This document shows positions 37,031 through 49,717 of a stretch of DNA of 64,000 nucleotides, in pieces. The notes under the pieces are model-generated. The model was not told the DNA's origin, did not search any database, and saw nothing but the letters and a program-made list of their open reading frames with translations. Within the stretch, counting starts at the first letter, position 1; the number at the start of each line of letters is the position of its first letter. This stretch comes from Polyodon spathula (lineage: Eukaryota; Chordata; Actinopteri; Acipenseriformes; Polyodontidae). The stretch spans positions 30,913,446 to 30,977,445 of the forward strand of contig NC_054536.1 of assembly GCF_017654505.1 (NCBI RefSeq), written 5' to 3'. Both the position numbers and the translations under genes were made by a program.

Positions 37031-40000
37031 TTATTATTAGTAGTAGTAAAATGTGACTGTGAGGCCATGTCTTACTTGCCTCGGTTGACTAGCTGCCTCT
37101 GTACTCCACTGCCACTTGCTTCATTTTCACTCACTTTCCCATTCAAAGACCCTGTTTTTATCCAGCAATCCATTGCTGATACATCCCACTAGTGGAGCGA
37201 CCCATACTTCACCATACTCATACAATGTGTGCGAAGTGTAATTATTCAAAATAATACTCTGAGACACAGGATCCGAGTTCAATGCTTTACTCATAACAAG
37301 GAGTTGCAGGAGACAAAACATCAACTGGCTTGCACCAGAAGCACCTGCCAGTGTAAGGCCAACAACTTCTCATGTACTGAATGATGTTTTTGCATGGTAT
37401 CAGAGGAGTGCCATAACCCATTCAATAGAGAGGATGATAAATAGTGTTTACAGCAGTCACGAGGAGAAAACATAATTCGAAAAGTGATGTGGTTAGCAGA
37501 AGTGTTTCTTTAAATGCATCCTTTCTGGGATTGTAGCGTCATTGTAAATAGTGTACATTTTTGTTAAATGCAGTTTAAAATGTAAAAATGCATCGTTATT
37601 GTCGCATGTATGCAGGGCTATTTATTACTACCTGTATCTGAAACACACAGGTGAGGAACTATATGAAAAAAATTGTAAAACCCTAAGCATACAACCAGTG
37701 GTTATGCATAACAGGAAATCTATTATCATACAGCATTAACAAAACTAGGGTGAGGTGCTATGAAACTTATACAGTAAATATTTGTATTTGTGTCACCTCC
37801 TTGAATTTCTAGAAAGCCAAGTAAAATGTTAAACACTCTGAACTTTTAAATTCACCACCCAACAACGAAATAACACTCCCGTTTAGATGTACAGTCAACT
37901 GCGGGACACACGGAACTCATGTGTAGGAACTGGCTTCAGCTGAGCTTATGGGTCCAGACTGTGCTAATTTTAGTGAGAGGTGCCTTCTGGGATTATTTAG
38001 TTGTGGATGATTGTCCAGCGGCACTTTAATCGGTGTAGATTTGTTTTCTAGTGAGCGACGTGCAGAGCTGGGAAGCTTAGCGCAGGTTTTTCACACAGAC
38101 AGCAGCAGTGGCAGCACCCAGCTCCAGTCACAACCAGGCATGCCCGCTACCCCCCCGGCTCACTGTAGGTTACAGGAGGGTGACTGAGAGACTGTCTACA
38201 GATGCTACACCTCTGTCGGTCCTGGGCTGTGTTTCACTGTATTTATCGTCACCTTTCTCGCATACAACGTTTTACGGAATGGCCACCTAATAGAATAATT
38301 GACTGGCCTACCAGTGAAAATAGGGAGTTGTCACCACAGCAGTTTATTTGTTTTGCATTTAAGCAGAACCTTTGGAAATCAAACTCAATTACATGTACAC
38401 TTTTTTTTTCAAAGTCTGTTTTTTTACAAATCAAATACATTTCAATCTGTTCTCGAAACTGCCAATAGTCCAGAATAGTTTCAGAAACTTGATTTTTATT
38501 CATAAAAACAGAGAAAAAACAAACAAACAAAAAGCGTACAAACAAAGGGATTGAATGTTGCCAAAAAGATCCAGCGTTGCGAATAGAGCCCATAGTGTAT
38601 GATCTGGCTGGCACCTGCCTTGTTCTGCACACAGACAGCAGCACTAAGTGTTTGAGTGTCTCCCTGCTGGGGGTGAACAGGTTTATGCTAAAGCCTGGGA
38701 GTGCCTGATTAAGGTGATGATTGGCTTTCCTGTGACATCACATTAGGAGAGGCTGTCGAGCCCCATTGTCAGGGAGAGCTATCATGGAGCTATTGTTCTG
38801 CAGGTATCGGGTTCAGTGTGTGCTGAGTGGCGGATAGGGTTTCCTTTCTTTTTATTTTAATATTTTAGGCTTTTAACATACAAATAATCATTGTACTTTT
38901 AAAACACAACTTTTCTAATTAGTTACGGTTTTAACGAAGGTACTGTTTAAAATCGATTTTACAACCAGCTCAAAAGGGGGGTAAAACCCCACCAATATAC
39001 ATGAAAATACTTGTGTGGTTGGATTGGAAGGCTCAACAAACCCTGTGAACGGGGTAGCATTTGGCTGAATACTTTTAAGATGGAGTGGTGCAAAAAAACT
39101 TCTTTTTTTTTCGCGCTTTTTTATACACCTGTATCTCAAAGTATCGCAAATTAAGGAACCACGCTTGACATACACATAGTCTTGGGGGTGTAGATGTATT
39201 AATATTTTTGGGGGCTTCTAGTTTTACAGAAGCTGAACCCCATGATAACGGTCTGACGTCACTGCTGCCTGACGTCGTTGCTAGGCACGGTGACTTGCGA
39301 CCATTGCACTGAATAGGGAGACATAGTCTGTATAGTTCACCACACACAGGTCACGTCTGTGTTTCTGTTTGGATTAAAATTGGTAATAATGGTGATAATG
39401 TTTGTGCCTGCAACACTGGGAAAGCTATATATATATATATTATATAATTAAATAAAGATTTGTTTTTTTTCCCCCTCTCACTTTTGTTATGGTATGGTCG
39501 GGAGTTCAGTGATACTGTTCCATAAATTTAGGTTGCTGTTGTTATTAAATCTGTTAACTTTGTGCTTTTAAACAATAAAACGTGAAAAGTGAAAGGGACC
39601 CTGTGTATAGTGTTACTTATTATACAATTTAAGATTAAATTAAAATGGTGGGGTCGCAACCTCTAGCATGTAGCCAGTATAACAGGTGCAAGCAATGACA
39701 CAGATACAGTAGATTTCTTTCAGTGGTGCATACTGAAATCCATATTTAGCGAAGTTTAACAATAACAAAAATGTTGGTTGTCAACAAGACATAGGCTAAT
39801 TGATAATATGCTCCTGTTTACAGTTTTTAAAAAGAATATTCCTAAATGAAAATTATTTTGTAAAGACATGAATGCATTTTATACGTTTATTACTACCAAA
39901 AATTAATTATTTGGAATGTCACTTGTGCTGAGAAGATAAACATACTGCTCTGAATCACCAGATTTATATAGTGCCATTTTACAATTCAAACACGGAATTA

Positions 40001-43000
40001 ATTATCCCCCATGTTGTTTATTAAAATATGATATTGCACTTCTAGACATTGTGTACATGTGCTATTTGTGTATATTAATTATATTTGTATATCAATATCT
40101 GTATTATATTTGTTGTATTATAGCATATTGTACTTATCACCAGATTTATATAGCGCAATTTTTAAATTCAAACACAGAATTAATTATCCCCAATATTGTT
40201 TATTAGTTTGTTAAAATGCTATGATATTGCAATTAATACAGAACTTTTGAATTTCAAACATGGCAGAGTTGTAATTAATATGAAAACATTTTAAACTGGC
40301 AGTTGTCTTCCACAAAGGGAACACCATCATCCATGTTCACTATGTTGCCTGGGTGTGAAAAGATGAGCAATGGTTTCAGTGTAATGATACACAATGCCCA
40401 CAACGCATCAGACTGCCTAAAAACCTGCAGGTTTCTTGCATGATCTTTCTAGAGAGAGTGGACAAAGCCATACAACATGAAGAATAACTACCCTCAGCAC
40501 TACTGTCCCTAATTTGTCCCCAGCTCTCCAGCCTCAGGTACAGTCGTTTGCTGTCCCCACCTCTCCAGCCTCAGGGGAAGGGATTAACATTTTTCACTTT
40601 TGATTTGGCTTCAATAAATCTGTCTTTTAAAATTACATACTTGGTGCTCTTTCTTCTGTGCTATTTAGTGTTTCAGGTTGTGTTTTCATCACTACATTAC
40701 GTGGCAGATGTGGTTGTTTGATTTTTCCACGATGCGTTCTGCAAAAGAATTGAAATTCAATGGCAAAAACTTTGTTAAAGTGACAAATTCTCCCTGAAGA
40801 CTGGCCATATGGACATAACACTGGGAAGTCATAGTACTTGTGATTGGTGACATGTTCAGTTACTGCATTAACATTTCCACAATGTTTTCTGTCAAGCTAA
40901 TTATTCTACCAGTATTCTAAGTAAAACCAAGAATCTCTGAATACAGTAGAATTAATTAGGAACCTTCCATGTATTACTGGAACTAATGTTAAACAAGTCA
41001 TATTTCTCCAAACGCTATCAGCAATAGTCATACAAACAATTTTTTTTTTTTTATTTATTTTTTTATCTGGAATCTGCAACATTGGCTTTTTTGTCTTTAC
41101 ACTGTTTTACATGGAAAAATGAGTTAGCATTTCTGTAGTATGTGTAGCTTATGTTTGCATGTGTATATTAGGGCTGTCAATTAATTGCAGTTAACTTCTG
41201 CGATTAACACATTTTGGAATATTATTTTTTTAACATGCGTTAATCAAGCATGTAGTCTATTTCTTAATGTTTACTTTTTTAAAACACATTTGTGTTAATA
41301 CATTGGGCTTTTATCAGCATCTTGTTTGTTCTCTGTGACGATTGTTTCCTGACTTCACCTGGTAACAGAGCTAATATGAAACTGAGAGCAATGCCTAGGA
41401 TCTCTCTAGACTACTAATATATATTTTTTTATAATAATAATAATAATAATAATAATATAAACAGTGATATACAGAGGTCGTGTTAACGCAAAATTTTGCA
41501 TTCCAGACACAAAATAAATCCATTGGATGGAAAAATATTTTGTCTTGCGTTCACTGGACGCACAGAATGGAAAAGGACGCAGACATGCATATTCGTGGTA
41601 GTCTATTACACTGCAGCAATGACCGTGAAAAACATCCAACCCTCATTATAGCTCCCTTCGCTATACTGAGAGTTCGGCTATATCGTGGTCCTGGAGTTGG
41701 CTCCCCATTTTTACTGTCTAACTGCGTATGCCTTAGCTGCAACATATATAGGCACTTAGAATTACTGTTTGTTTTAATCTGTACAACAGTATAGAAAACA
41801 ATTAAAAACAAAGCATTAATATCGTACTGTTATCATATACACGTGTGTTGCACAATAACACAAAGCAAATTAAGTATCTGCTTGCTGAAGCGGTTTTTAT
41901 TTTAGCCAACGAGGTGTTCCCGTGTTGCAGCTGTGCACTAGCAAAAGCCACAAGGCAGCGACGTCAGCTCCCTAGCAACAAGCCTCCTATGTTGTTGCGT
42001 ATTGTTTTTTTTTCAATGCAGCGGGTTTGTGCATTTGCGAAAGGAGAGGCAGATTCACAATATTAATTGGAGACTGAAGTTGACTAGGAACCGTCTAAGT
42101 GTTAAATTAACCTCTGACTTCAAAGCAATTGCCTTCCGTTGTACGAATGAAAACTGTATGCTGCTATTTATATGAAAAATGAGGAAAAACAGGTTGCGTA
42201 GAGGATTTATGCTGGACCCTGACGTCCCCAACAAAACGAGGGTGTGGTTGTACAGTATTTGGTATTAACCTATTTGTTTTTCTATGGGTCTCTCACTATG
42301 TTGCTGCCATAGCAGATTTATTTTGGACCCCGACACCCGTGACATATCATGTGTTTGGTATACTTGCTTGCTTTAAAAAAAAAAAAAAAAAAAAAAAATC
42401 TGTTCTACAATATAACAGCATTGATTATGGTACATTCCAGTCCTGTAGGTGACAGCAAAAAGCCTCATATTTGGCTTTGCCAGCAATATTAAGTATATTT
42501 ACTTTTAGGTCTTGTCCACATTACATAACTCGAACTGCATTCAAAAACTTTTTTAATTAATCCAGCTCAAACTTTAGGGTCCACACTGAGTACCGTTTCA
42601 TGTTTAGTCATGCGTAATGGTACACACACTAATGCTGTTAGAATAGTTCAGTTACAGTTCCTAACATTGGAAATTAATCTGATAGTATCCCACAATGAAC
42701 TGCATTTTATTTTAAAATAATGTGTTATGCCCCATATTGCTAAGAAATAAAACAAGTATTTTAGAAAGGACACACGCACACACACACACACACAAGTAGG
42801 GCTTGAAATTTTCAGGTTTTGTTTTTAATCAGGTGATAAATTTAGCTGCTTCCGTTTCATAATTAAACACAGAAGAAAGCTGTTAATTGCAAAACAGTCT
42901 TTGCTTTTACTTTCATGTCTTGCCTGAGCCTAATTATGGTCCCTTTTAATTTTATTTCAAACAGAGTTGACAAATTATGTGAATTGTTAATCCCCGATCC

Positions 43001-43499
43001 TACTTTTAATTCTCATTTCATTTTTGCAGTCGCCTATTTCAATGTTGTGTTTTTGTTATTTGCTGCACTAGTTTAACAGGGATGCCCTTACAGATTTTGT
43101 TAAGCATAAAAATGATTACCTAGTGCAGAGTGTACACTGACAGCAAGTCAGTTGTCAGTCAGAAGTTTTTTTGCTAACCTGTTAGCATCTTCAGGGGATT
43201 CTCATGAAGAAGATTGCTCACCTGCATTTTCTCAGCCATCTACTTTTAACTACGAGTACTACAGTGACCGAAGCAGTAGTAATGCACAAAATGTACTATG
43301 TCACACAGTCTGTGTGAAAGCTGCTGGGCAAAAAAAAACAACCATATACGTACAGATGTACAGTTTTTCAAGAATTTCTGCTTAAAAGACACTGTGATAC
43401 TGGTATTGGAATGCAGAAAAATATGAAAACACGGTTTAGATGAAGGCAACAAATGGTACTTAGAATCCTGTCTCGTTGTCATGCGAACGGTATATGTTA
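37031..43499. other. CCDC12 intron 1: no exon; small repeats
   Basis: No exon recognised in 6.5 kb. Contents: a hAT-like end AGGGCTGTCAATTAATTGC at 41170; an (ATA)n tract at 41424-41456; CRE-like and CTAGCAAC words at 39250-39295 and 41955-41985; a worn pogo/Tigger-like wording at 41640-41700; an A run at 42376-42398; a (CA)n tract at 42774-42794; and two near repeats near 39955-40010 and 40137-40200 (ACCAGATTTATATAG, CAAACAC-GAATTAATTATCCCC). Confidence 0.45.
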
Positions 43500-44690
43500 G
43501 TATACACAGTACCAGTCAAAAGTTTGAGTACACTTGCTGGAAACTAGGTTTTTTTTTCATAATTGACAATGTTTTACGTCGTATACATTTCTGTAAATAC
43601 TTGAAAATGGCACTTGTGGGTAGCTTTGCTTTGACTCTTCTGTCCAGTTCGTCCCATACAAGTTCTGTGGGATTGAGGTCTGAAGACTGGGCAGGCCAGG
43701 CCATTAGATTGAGTTGTCCTTCACTTTTCTTCTTCGCCAGATAGTTCTTGCACAACTTTGAGGTGTGTTTCGGGTCATTGTCTTGCTGAAGAATGAAGGA
43801 TTGCCCACCTAGCTGTAATCCTGATGGAATGGCAGGCCTCTGAAGTATGCTATGATAGCCATGCTGGTTGAGCTTGCCATGGACTTGGTAAAGATCACCA
43901 ACTCTGTCACCAGCAAAGCAACCCCAGACCATGACACTGCCTCCTCCATGCTTGACAGTGGGAACCACACATGCAGAACTCATGCGCTCACCCTCACTGC
44001 ATCTTACAAATACTCGGCGGTTGGTCCTAAATATTTCAAAGTTTGACTCATCGGTCCATAAGATCGACTTCCACTCCTCAAATGTCCAGTTTCTGTGTTT
44101 TTTGGCCCAGGCAAGTCCCTTCCTCTAATTCTGCACTCTTAACAATGGTTTCTTTGCAGCAAATCTTCCAGTTAGGCCAGCTTCACGTATTCTCCTCTGA
44201 ACAGTTGATGTTGAAACATCTGTACTTCTAGTAGCATTTAGTTGAGCTTGTATTTCGGGTGTAGTTATTCGCCAGTTTCGCAGACTTGTGACTTGAATGA
44301 ACTTGTTCTCTGATTCTGAAGTCGCCCTGGGCCTGCCTGACCTTGTTCGGTCCTCATGAGTGCCAGTTTCTTCAAATCGTTTGGTCTTGGCCACAGCAGT
44401 TACAGACACTTGCAAAATTCTTGTGATTTGTGTTAAAGATTGACCTTCATTTCTTAAAGTAATTACAGACTGTCATATTCTTTGCTTAACTGAGCGTATT
44501 TTGCCATTTTCTGCTCCCTTACATTCAGGAATGACAAACTTGTGCCTATGCTACCTATAGTACTAATATGGACCCTCAACTGTTAACAATAATTGGTGAC
44601 AAAAGGCTAATTAGGTAACATGCTAGTTAACTCAGAGAACATCTAACAAAGACACTTTTATACTTTGGCCAGTGTTCTAACATTGTGTTA
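43500..44690 (-). mobile_element. Tc1/mariner element, minus strand, decayed
   Basis: The left end CAGTACCAGTCAAAAGTTTG (43509) is the outer terminus of a common fish Tc1 family. The right end is worn (CTTTGGCCAGTGTTCTA near 44664). A minus-strand transposase relic fills the interior. Size about 1.2 kb. It lies in CCDC12 intron 1, antisense to the gene. Confidence 0.8.
43516..44500 (-). pseudogene. Tc1 transposase with frameshift and nonsense codon
   Basis: On the minus strand the protein starts MAKYAQLSKE near 44500, loses frame within the first helix-turn-helix (a one-base deletion by comparison with the family), and resumes in the frame 44415-43516. That frame has one stop, TAG at 44127-44125, after KKPLLRVQN, and otherwise runs to the C-terminus. 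The catalytic Asp of WTDES, the Asp of QQDNDPKHTS and the Glu of DLNPTELVWDEL are all preserved. So the catalytic core survived better than the DNA-binding part. Confidence 0.85.
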
Positions 44691-45308
44691 TACACATTTC
44701 AGACTTTAACACTTAAACTTAATACACTTAAACTTCAGACTGAAATCCCCTTGCTTTGGGTGACCATTTCATTGAAATTGACAAGATTTACATTTTAATT
44801 TAAAAATTAAATGTTTGAATGCAGTTCAGTTATGATTATCAGCTTATATAAGTACACGTATCATATAATGAAATATTAAGTGTTTATGGACAAGTTTATA
44901 CAGTTAAAAGCATAGATAATCATGAAAAGCCTGGTTTCAAGCAGGTTCTTGTTCTTCAACCATTCTGATGTAGACTTGCTTGTTTGGATTTTTGTTTGTT
45001 CCTATGAAAGCCCGACTGGCTTTCACCTTGAATGGCTTGCTGGGTTGAAAATATGCGTGCGCCTTTGTAATGTGGACGAACAAAACAGGCGCAGTTAGAC
45101 ATTTTTATTACGAAAACATACCAAAAACCCACCTGCTGACTATTAACAGATCTATGAGCAGACTCATTTGCAACTGCACACATTGGTGTTTTTGGCAACC
45201 ACTCTTCTAGTTGAATTGTTATTTTGTACACATCATAAACTGATGTTTAGAAAATAACAATTATGGAGTTGAGTACTTTAATTGCCATGTTCACGCATGA
45301 TATTAAGT
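44691..45308. other. CCDC12 intron 1: no feature recognised
   Basis: The minus strand is open for 91 codons at 45231-44956 and includes an unusually Cys/His-containing reading, but I see no defined motif or borders. Confidence 0.35.
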
Positions 45309-45545
45309 AGGGCTGCAACGAAGAGTACATTTTTGGCCTTCGATGTTTCAGAACACATTACCGAAGTCAAGTGACCCCAGAGATTGATTGTGCCTTGATG
45401 ATACATCAGGAGTCGCTTGCACAATTTGCATTCAAATTTTTTTTTTTTTGGCCGTCTGGGCACTTAACAAAAAAATCCCAAACATCAGAGGGATTTCCAG
45501 ACATTTTCTTCAATACAGCTTACGCTATACACCACTTTGCTGTCA
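45309..45545 (-). mobile_element. hAT-type BED-finger relic, minus strand
   Basis: The minus strand reads SDVWDFFVKCPDGQKK and, after a 12-base A run that breaks the frame, FECKLCKRLLMYHQGTINLW, GHLTS. This is the same BED zinc finger as at 36896-37018, on the other strand. It ends at the hAT-like terminus AGGGCTGCAACGAAG (45309), so the copy is internally deleted or its 3' end abuts the finger region. Two copies of the same family lie 8.4 kb apart in one intron. Confidence 0.72.
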
Positions 45546-45965
45546 AGATGGAGAAAGAAGAAATGGAATGCTGTGGACATGGACAAACGTACACACACTC
45601 AGTTTTCAAAATTAGTGGTGTTGGTGTATATGTTGTATGTTTCAAACATATTCCTACCATAGCACTTCTCTTACACTGTCTTGTACACTAGGTAGTCAGT
45701 ACATATTTTACCGAAGCACTAGAACTGCTGTAGGTGCCCCCTCTCCACTGCTTTGCCATAATGTACCTGCTCCATACACAGCAGCAGCACCTATTGGAGA
45801 AACGTACACTTTACAAGAAACTATAGTTTACAAAATGAAGTGGGTTTAAGATTCTGTTAATATTTGAGTTTCGGTTATAAGTTAAAGTTAGACATTTTTG
45901 GGTTTAATATTGATAGCTGGAGCAGGCAAGCCAGATGGCAGAAAAGCTTTTCTGTATAAATAATC

Positions 45966-46549
45966 AGGCTTGTAACCAGGAGGTACAACAGGCAAGTCAC
46001 TTAACCTCCACGTGCTCCGTCTTTCGGGTGAGACGTTGTTGCAAGTGACTCTGCAGCTGATGCATAGTTCACATACCCTAGTCTTGTATCTTGTAAAGCA
46101 CTTATGGTGGTCCACTATGAAAGGCGCTATATAAAAATAAAGATTATTATTATTATAAACACGATACTCAAGAAAAAGGAATGTGAAAAAGATGACGGTT
46201 AAATTGGGAATGAAGGAGTTGAAAGAGGTTGAGGATTTTAAATATCTGGGTGTATAGTTTGATAGGAAAATGAGATGGAATAAACAAATACAGAATATTG
46301 AAAATAAATGCAAGCAATGTATGAATCGTTAGAGAGCTATTGAGAAGAGTTTACAGCAGCCCAGCAGAGACAAAAGCAGAAACAAATCACAGGAACTTGT
46401 TTAGAGGCAATTAAAAAAGGGAAAACTGTAAATATGATGTAATTATATTAGAACATTTATTCTGTCATGTGTTTTAATATATATGTTTTTACAACATTTA
46501 TAAATATCAAGTAGTGAGTGGATATAAGCAAATACTATTTCATGAACTA
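45966..46549. repeat. Left arm of 0.59 kb composite inverted repeat
   Basis: Reverse complement of 48340-48930. The arm is itself composite, from outside in: a SINE-like tail segment (45966-46158), a plus-strand LINE RT C-terminal scrap (46165-46345; KMTVKLGMKELKEVEDFKYL, GV, stop, FDRKMRWNKQI) and part of repeat X (46383-46549). The same three pieces in the same order, with the same junctions, occur in the other arm. By eye the inner 390 bases differ at only a handful of positions; the outer 190 are about nine-tenths alike. Confidence 0.9.
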
Positions 46550-46855
46550 AATGCAGCAGGTACTTTTTTTTTTTCCCTTATTACTGATAATAATGGAATG
46601 AATAACGTATTTTATTATAAATATATTTATTAAAATATTTATTTTGAGAAAAGAAAAAAAAAATCAGAGTAGTGCCCACTGTTGCTTATAAAGAGAATAA
46701 ATGTGTGTTATGTCATTGCAATCACTTGTAATCTGCCCAAACAACAATATATTCAAAACTTTCAGGATGTATTGTAAAGTCCCTCATGTCATAGAATAAC
46801 ATGCTTTTATATACATGTATCTCTATGCAGAATACATAATAAAAAATACTGAAAA
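46383..46855 (+). repeat. Dispersed repeat X, copy 2
   Basis: Direct match to 26262-26680. Its first part (to 46549) lies within the inverted-repeat arm; the remainder continues to just before the Tc1 copy at 46874 and has no counterpart in the right arm. Confidence 0.75.
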
Positions 46856-46873
46856 GAAAAATAACACTCTATA

Positions 46874-48332
46874 CACAGTGCCTTGCAAAAGTATTCAGAC
46901 CCCTGACCAATTCTCTCATATTACTGAATTACAAATGGTACATTGAAATTTCGTTCTGTTCGATATTTTATTTTAAAACAATTATTGTAAGGTGACATTG
47001 GTTTTATGTTGGGAAATATTTTTAAGAAAAATAAAAAACTGAAATATCTTGCTTGCATAAGTATTCAACCCCTGTGCTGTGGAAGCTCCCAGTTTGCACC
47101 GATGAAATGAATTGCCCTAACGAGGACACAATTACCTTACCATTGGCCTTCACCTGTGAACCATTAAAGTTGCTGTCACATTTTCTGCATAAAAACCCCA
47201 CTGTTGAAGGATCATTGGTAAGGCTGTGAATCTGAACGAAAATTAAGACCAAAGAGCATTCTACATAAGTTAGAGATAAAGTAATACAAATGCATAGATT
47301 AGGGAAAGGGTACAAAATAATATCCAAGTGTTTGGATATCCCATTGAGCACAGTTGGATCAATAATCAGGAAGTGGAAGCTGCATCATACCACCCAGGCA
47401 CTGCCAAGAAAAGGCCGTCCCTCAAAACTCAGCGCTCAAACAAGAAGACGACTTGTGAGAGATGCCACAGAGAGGCCAACAATCACGTTGAACGAGGTAG
47501 AGAATTCAGTGGCTGGGAGTGTAGTAATGGTGCACCAGTCAACCTTATCAAGAGCTCTGCATAACACTGGCCTGTATGGGAGGGTGGCAAGAAAGAAACC
47601 GTTACTCAAAAAGTACCATCTGAAAGCACGTCTGGAGTTTGCCAGAAAGCGTGAGAGTGACCCAGCTGTGATGTGGGAAAAGGTTTTGTGGTCAGTTGAG
47701 ACCAAGATAGAGCTTTTTGGCCAAAACTCAAAGCGCTATGTGTGGCGCAAACCTAACACTGTCAATGCCTCAAGACACACCATCCCTACAGTGAAGTATG
47801 GTGGTGGCAGCATCATGCTGTGGGGATGCTTCTCATCAGCAGGGACTGGGCATCTTTTTACAATTGAAGGAAGAATGGATGGAGCAAAATACAGGAAAAT
47901 ACTGCAAGAGAATCTGCTTCAGTCTGCTAAAAAACTGAAGCTTGGGAGGAAATTCACCTTTCAGCAGGACAGTGATCCCAAGCACAAGGCCAAAGCAACA
48001 TTGGAGTGGCTCAAGAACAAAAAGGTGAATGTCCTACAGTGGCCCAGTCAAAGTCCTGATCTCAATGCCATTGAGAATCTGTGGCACTATTTGAAAATTG
48101 CGGTCCACAAGCGTCGTCCAACCAACCTGAACAACCTGGAGCAAATCTGCCAAGAAGAATGGGCCAAAATCACTCTGACACTGTGTGCAAAGCTGGTATA
48201 TACTTACCCCAAAAGACTTAAAGCTGTTATTGCAGCAAAAGGTGGCTCAACCAAATATTAATGTGTGGGGGTTGAGTACTTATGCAGGCAAGATATTTCC
48301 CAACATAAAACCAATGTCGTCTTACAATACAA
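46874..48332 (+). mobile_element. Tc1/mariner element lacking its right terminus
   Basis: The left end CACAGTGCCTTGCAAAAGTA (46874) follows a TA. The inner inverted repeats are present on both sides: 46990-47070 matches 48270-48330 inverted (CATTGGTTTTATGTTGGGAA and its complement). The outer 100 bases or so of the right terminal repeat are missing; sequence passes at about 48332 directly to the right arm of the large inverted repeat. The element therefore cannot be mobilised. Confidence 0.85.
47242..48261 (+). pseudogene. Tc1 transposase, start lost and catalytic Asp to Val
   Basis: The frame from 47242 to the TAA at 48261 is 339 codons, the normal length. Codon 1 is ATT (47242-47244) where family members have ATG, and codon 9 is TAA (47266-47268) where the family has CAA. 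Beyond that the frame is open, with the helix-turn-helix DNA-binding half (RLGKGYKIISKCLDIPLSTV) and the DDE core. The first catalytic Asp, in WSDETK, is Val here (GTT, 47695-47697: WSVETKIELFG); the second Asp (FQQDSDPKHKA) and the Glu (PDLNAIENLWH) remain. Dead by three separate changes. Confidence 0.92.
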
Positions 48333-48339
48333 TAACATT

Positions 48340-48930
48340 TAGTTCATGAAATAGTATTTGCTTATATCCACTCACTACTTAATATTTATAAATGTTGTAA
48401 AAACATATATATTAAAACACATGACAGAATAAATGTTCTAATATAATTTCATCATATTTACAGTTTTCCCTTTTTTAATTGCCTCTAAACAAGTTCCTGT
48501 GATTTGTTTCTGCTTTTGTCTCTGCCGGGCTGCTGTAAACTCTTCTCAATAGCTCTCAAACGATTCATACATTGCTTGCATTTATTTTCAATATTCTGTA
48601 TTTGTTTATTCCATCTCATTTTCCTATCAAACTATACACCCAGATATTTAAAATCCTCAACTTCTTTCAACTCCTTCATTCCCAATTTAACCGTCATCTT
48701 TTTCACATTCCTTTTTCTTGAGTATCGTGTTTATAATAATAATAATAATCTTTATTTTATATAGCGCCTTTCATAGTGGACCACCATCACAAAGCGCTTT
48801 ACAAGATACAAGACTAGGGTGTGCGAACTGTGCATCAGTTGCTGAGTCACTTACAACAACGTCTCACCCGAAAGACTGAGCACAAGGAGGTTAAGTGACT
48901 TGCCTGTTGTACCTCCTGGTTACAAGCCTG
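48340..48930. repeat. Right arm of 0.59 kb composite inverted repeat
   Basis: Reverse complement of 45966-46549. From inside out: repeat X part (48340-48510), LINE RT C-terminal scrap on the minus strand (48540-48725), and a SINE-like tail segment (48738-48930 and a little beyond) with TATAGCGCCTTTCATAGTGG and GTCTCACCCGAAAGAC. Both arms give the same predicted peptide on opposite strands (HLFSIFCICLFHLIFLSNYT), which shows the inversion directly. Confidence 0.9.
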
Positions 48931-49717
48931 TTTCTTTAACCACTGGACCACACAGCCTCCTAGACTTCTCTGTCTAAATCTTAACCTCCCACTCATCTGA
49001 CCAATTTGCTGTTTTGTCTAATGCTCTTCGTAATTCTCTGTATCACTTTCATCCTATTGCTTTTTATCCAGAATACCCTGTCATCTGAAAAACAAACCTG
49101 CCTTACATTTACTTTTTAATATTTCATCCGCTAAATCATCTATCTTGATATTAAATAGAGGGCTTATTATACTTTTTGTAGGTTTTAGACATTTTAATTT
49201 CCACTCTCACTCAAAGACATCGTCTAAGAAATCTCTTATCCACCGTAACATATTTTCCCTAATCCCCAATTTATTTAACTTAGAAGTCCATCTCTCCCCA
49301 CCATATCATATGCCTTTTCAATATCAATAAACACTGCTCCCACCATTTCCCTATTACTCAAGGCCTCCTCCACCTCTGTACTAATCCTAATGATCTGATT
49401 TAAAGTGCTTATATATGTTTGAAAACCACTCTAAAATTTGGGTAACATACCTCTCCTCTCAATAAAGTGTACCAACCTTACACAAATCATCCTCTCCATA
49501 GTCTTACATACAGTAGTAGTTAAGGCAATCGGTCTGTAAGATTCAACACTCGCTGTCTCTTTCCCCCGCTTCCAAAATATCCACTATAACTGCTTCTTTA
49601 CTTGGAAGAGGGGGTCAAGAAGAGCTACTTCCTTGTAGTGACCCCTGGGCAACATCTCTGACGGCAAAAAGCTCTTCAAATCGAACTTGCCATGCAATGC
49701 TTAAGCAAAACAATGTT

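Noticed and set aside
45888..46313. 141-codon minus-strand frame, repeated at 48504-48764 on the plus strand
   Set aside because: It is the antisense of a LINE reverse transcriptase scrap lying in both arms of the inverted repeat; not a gene.
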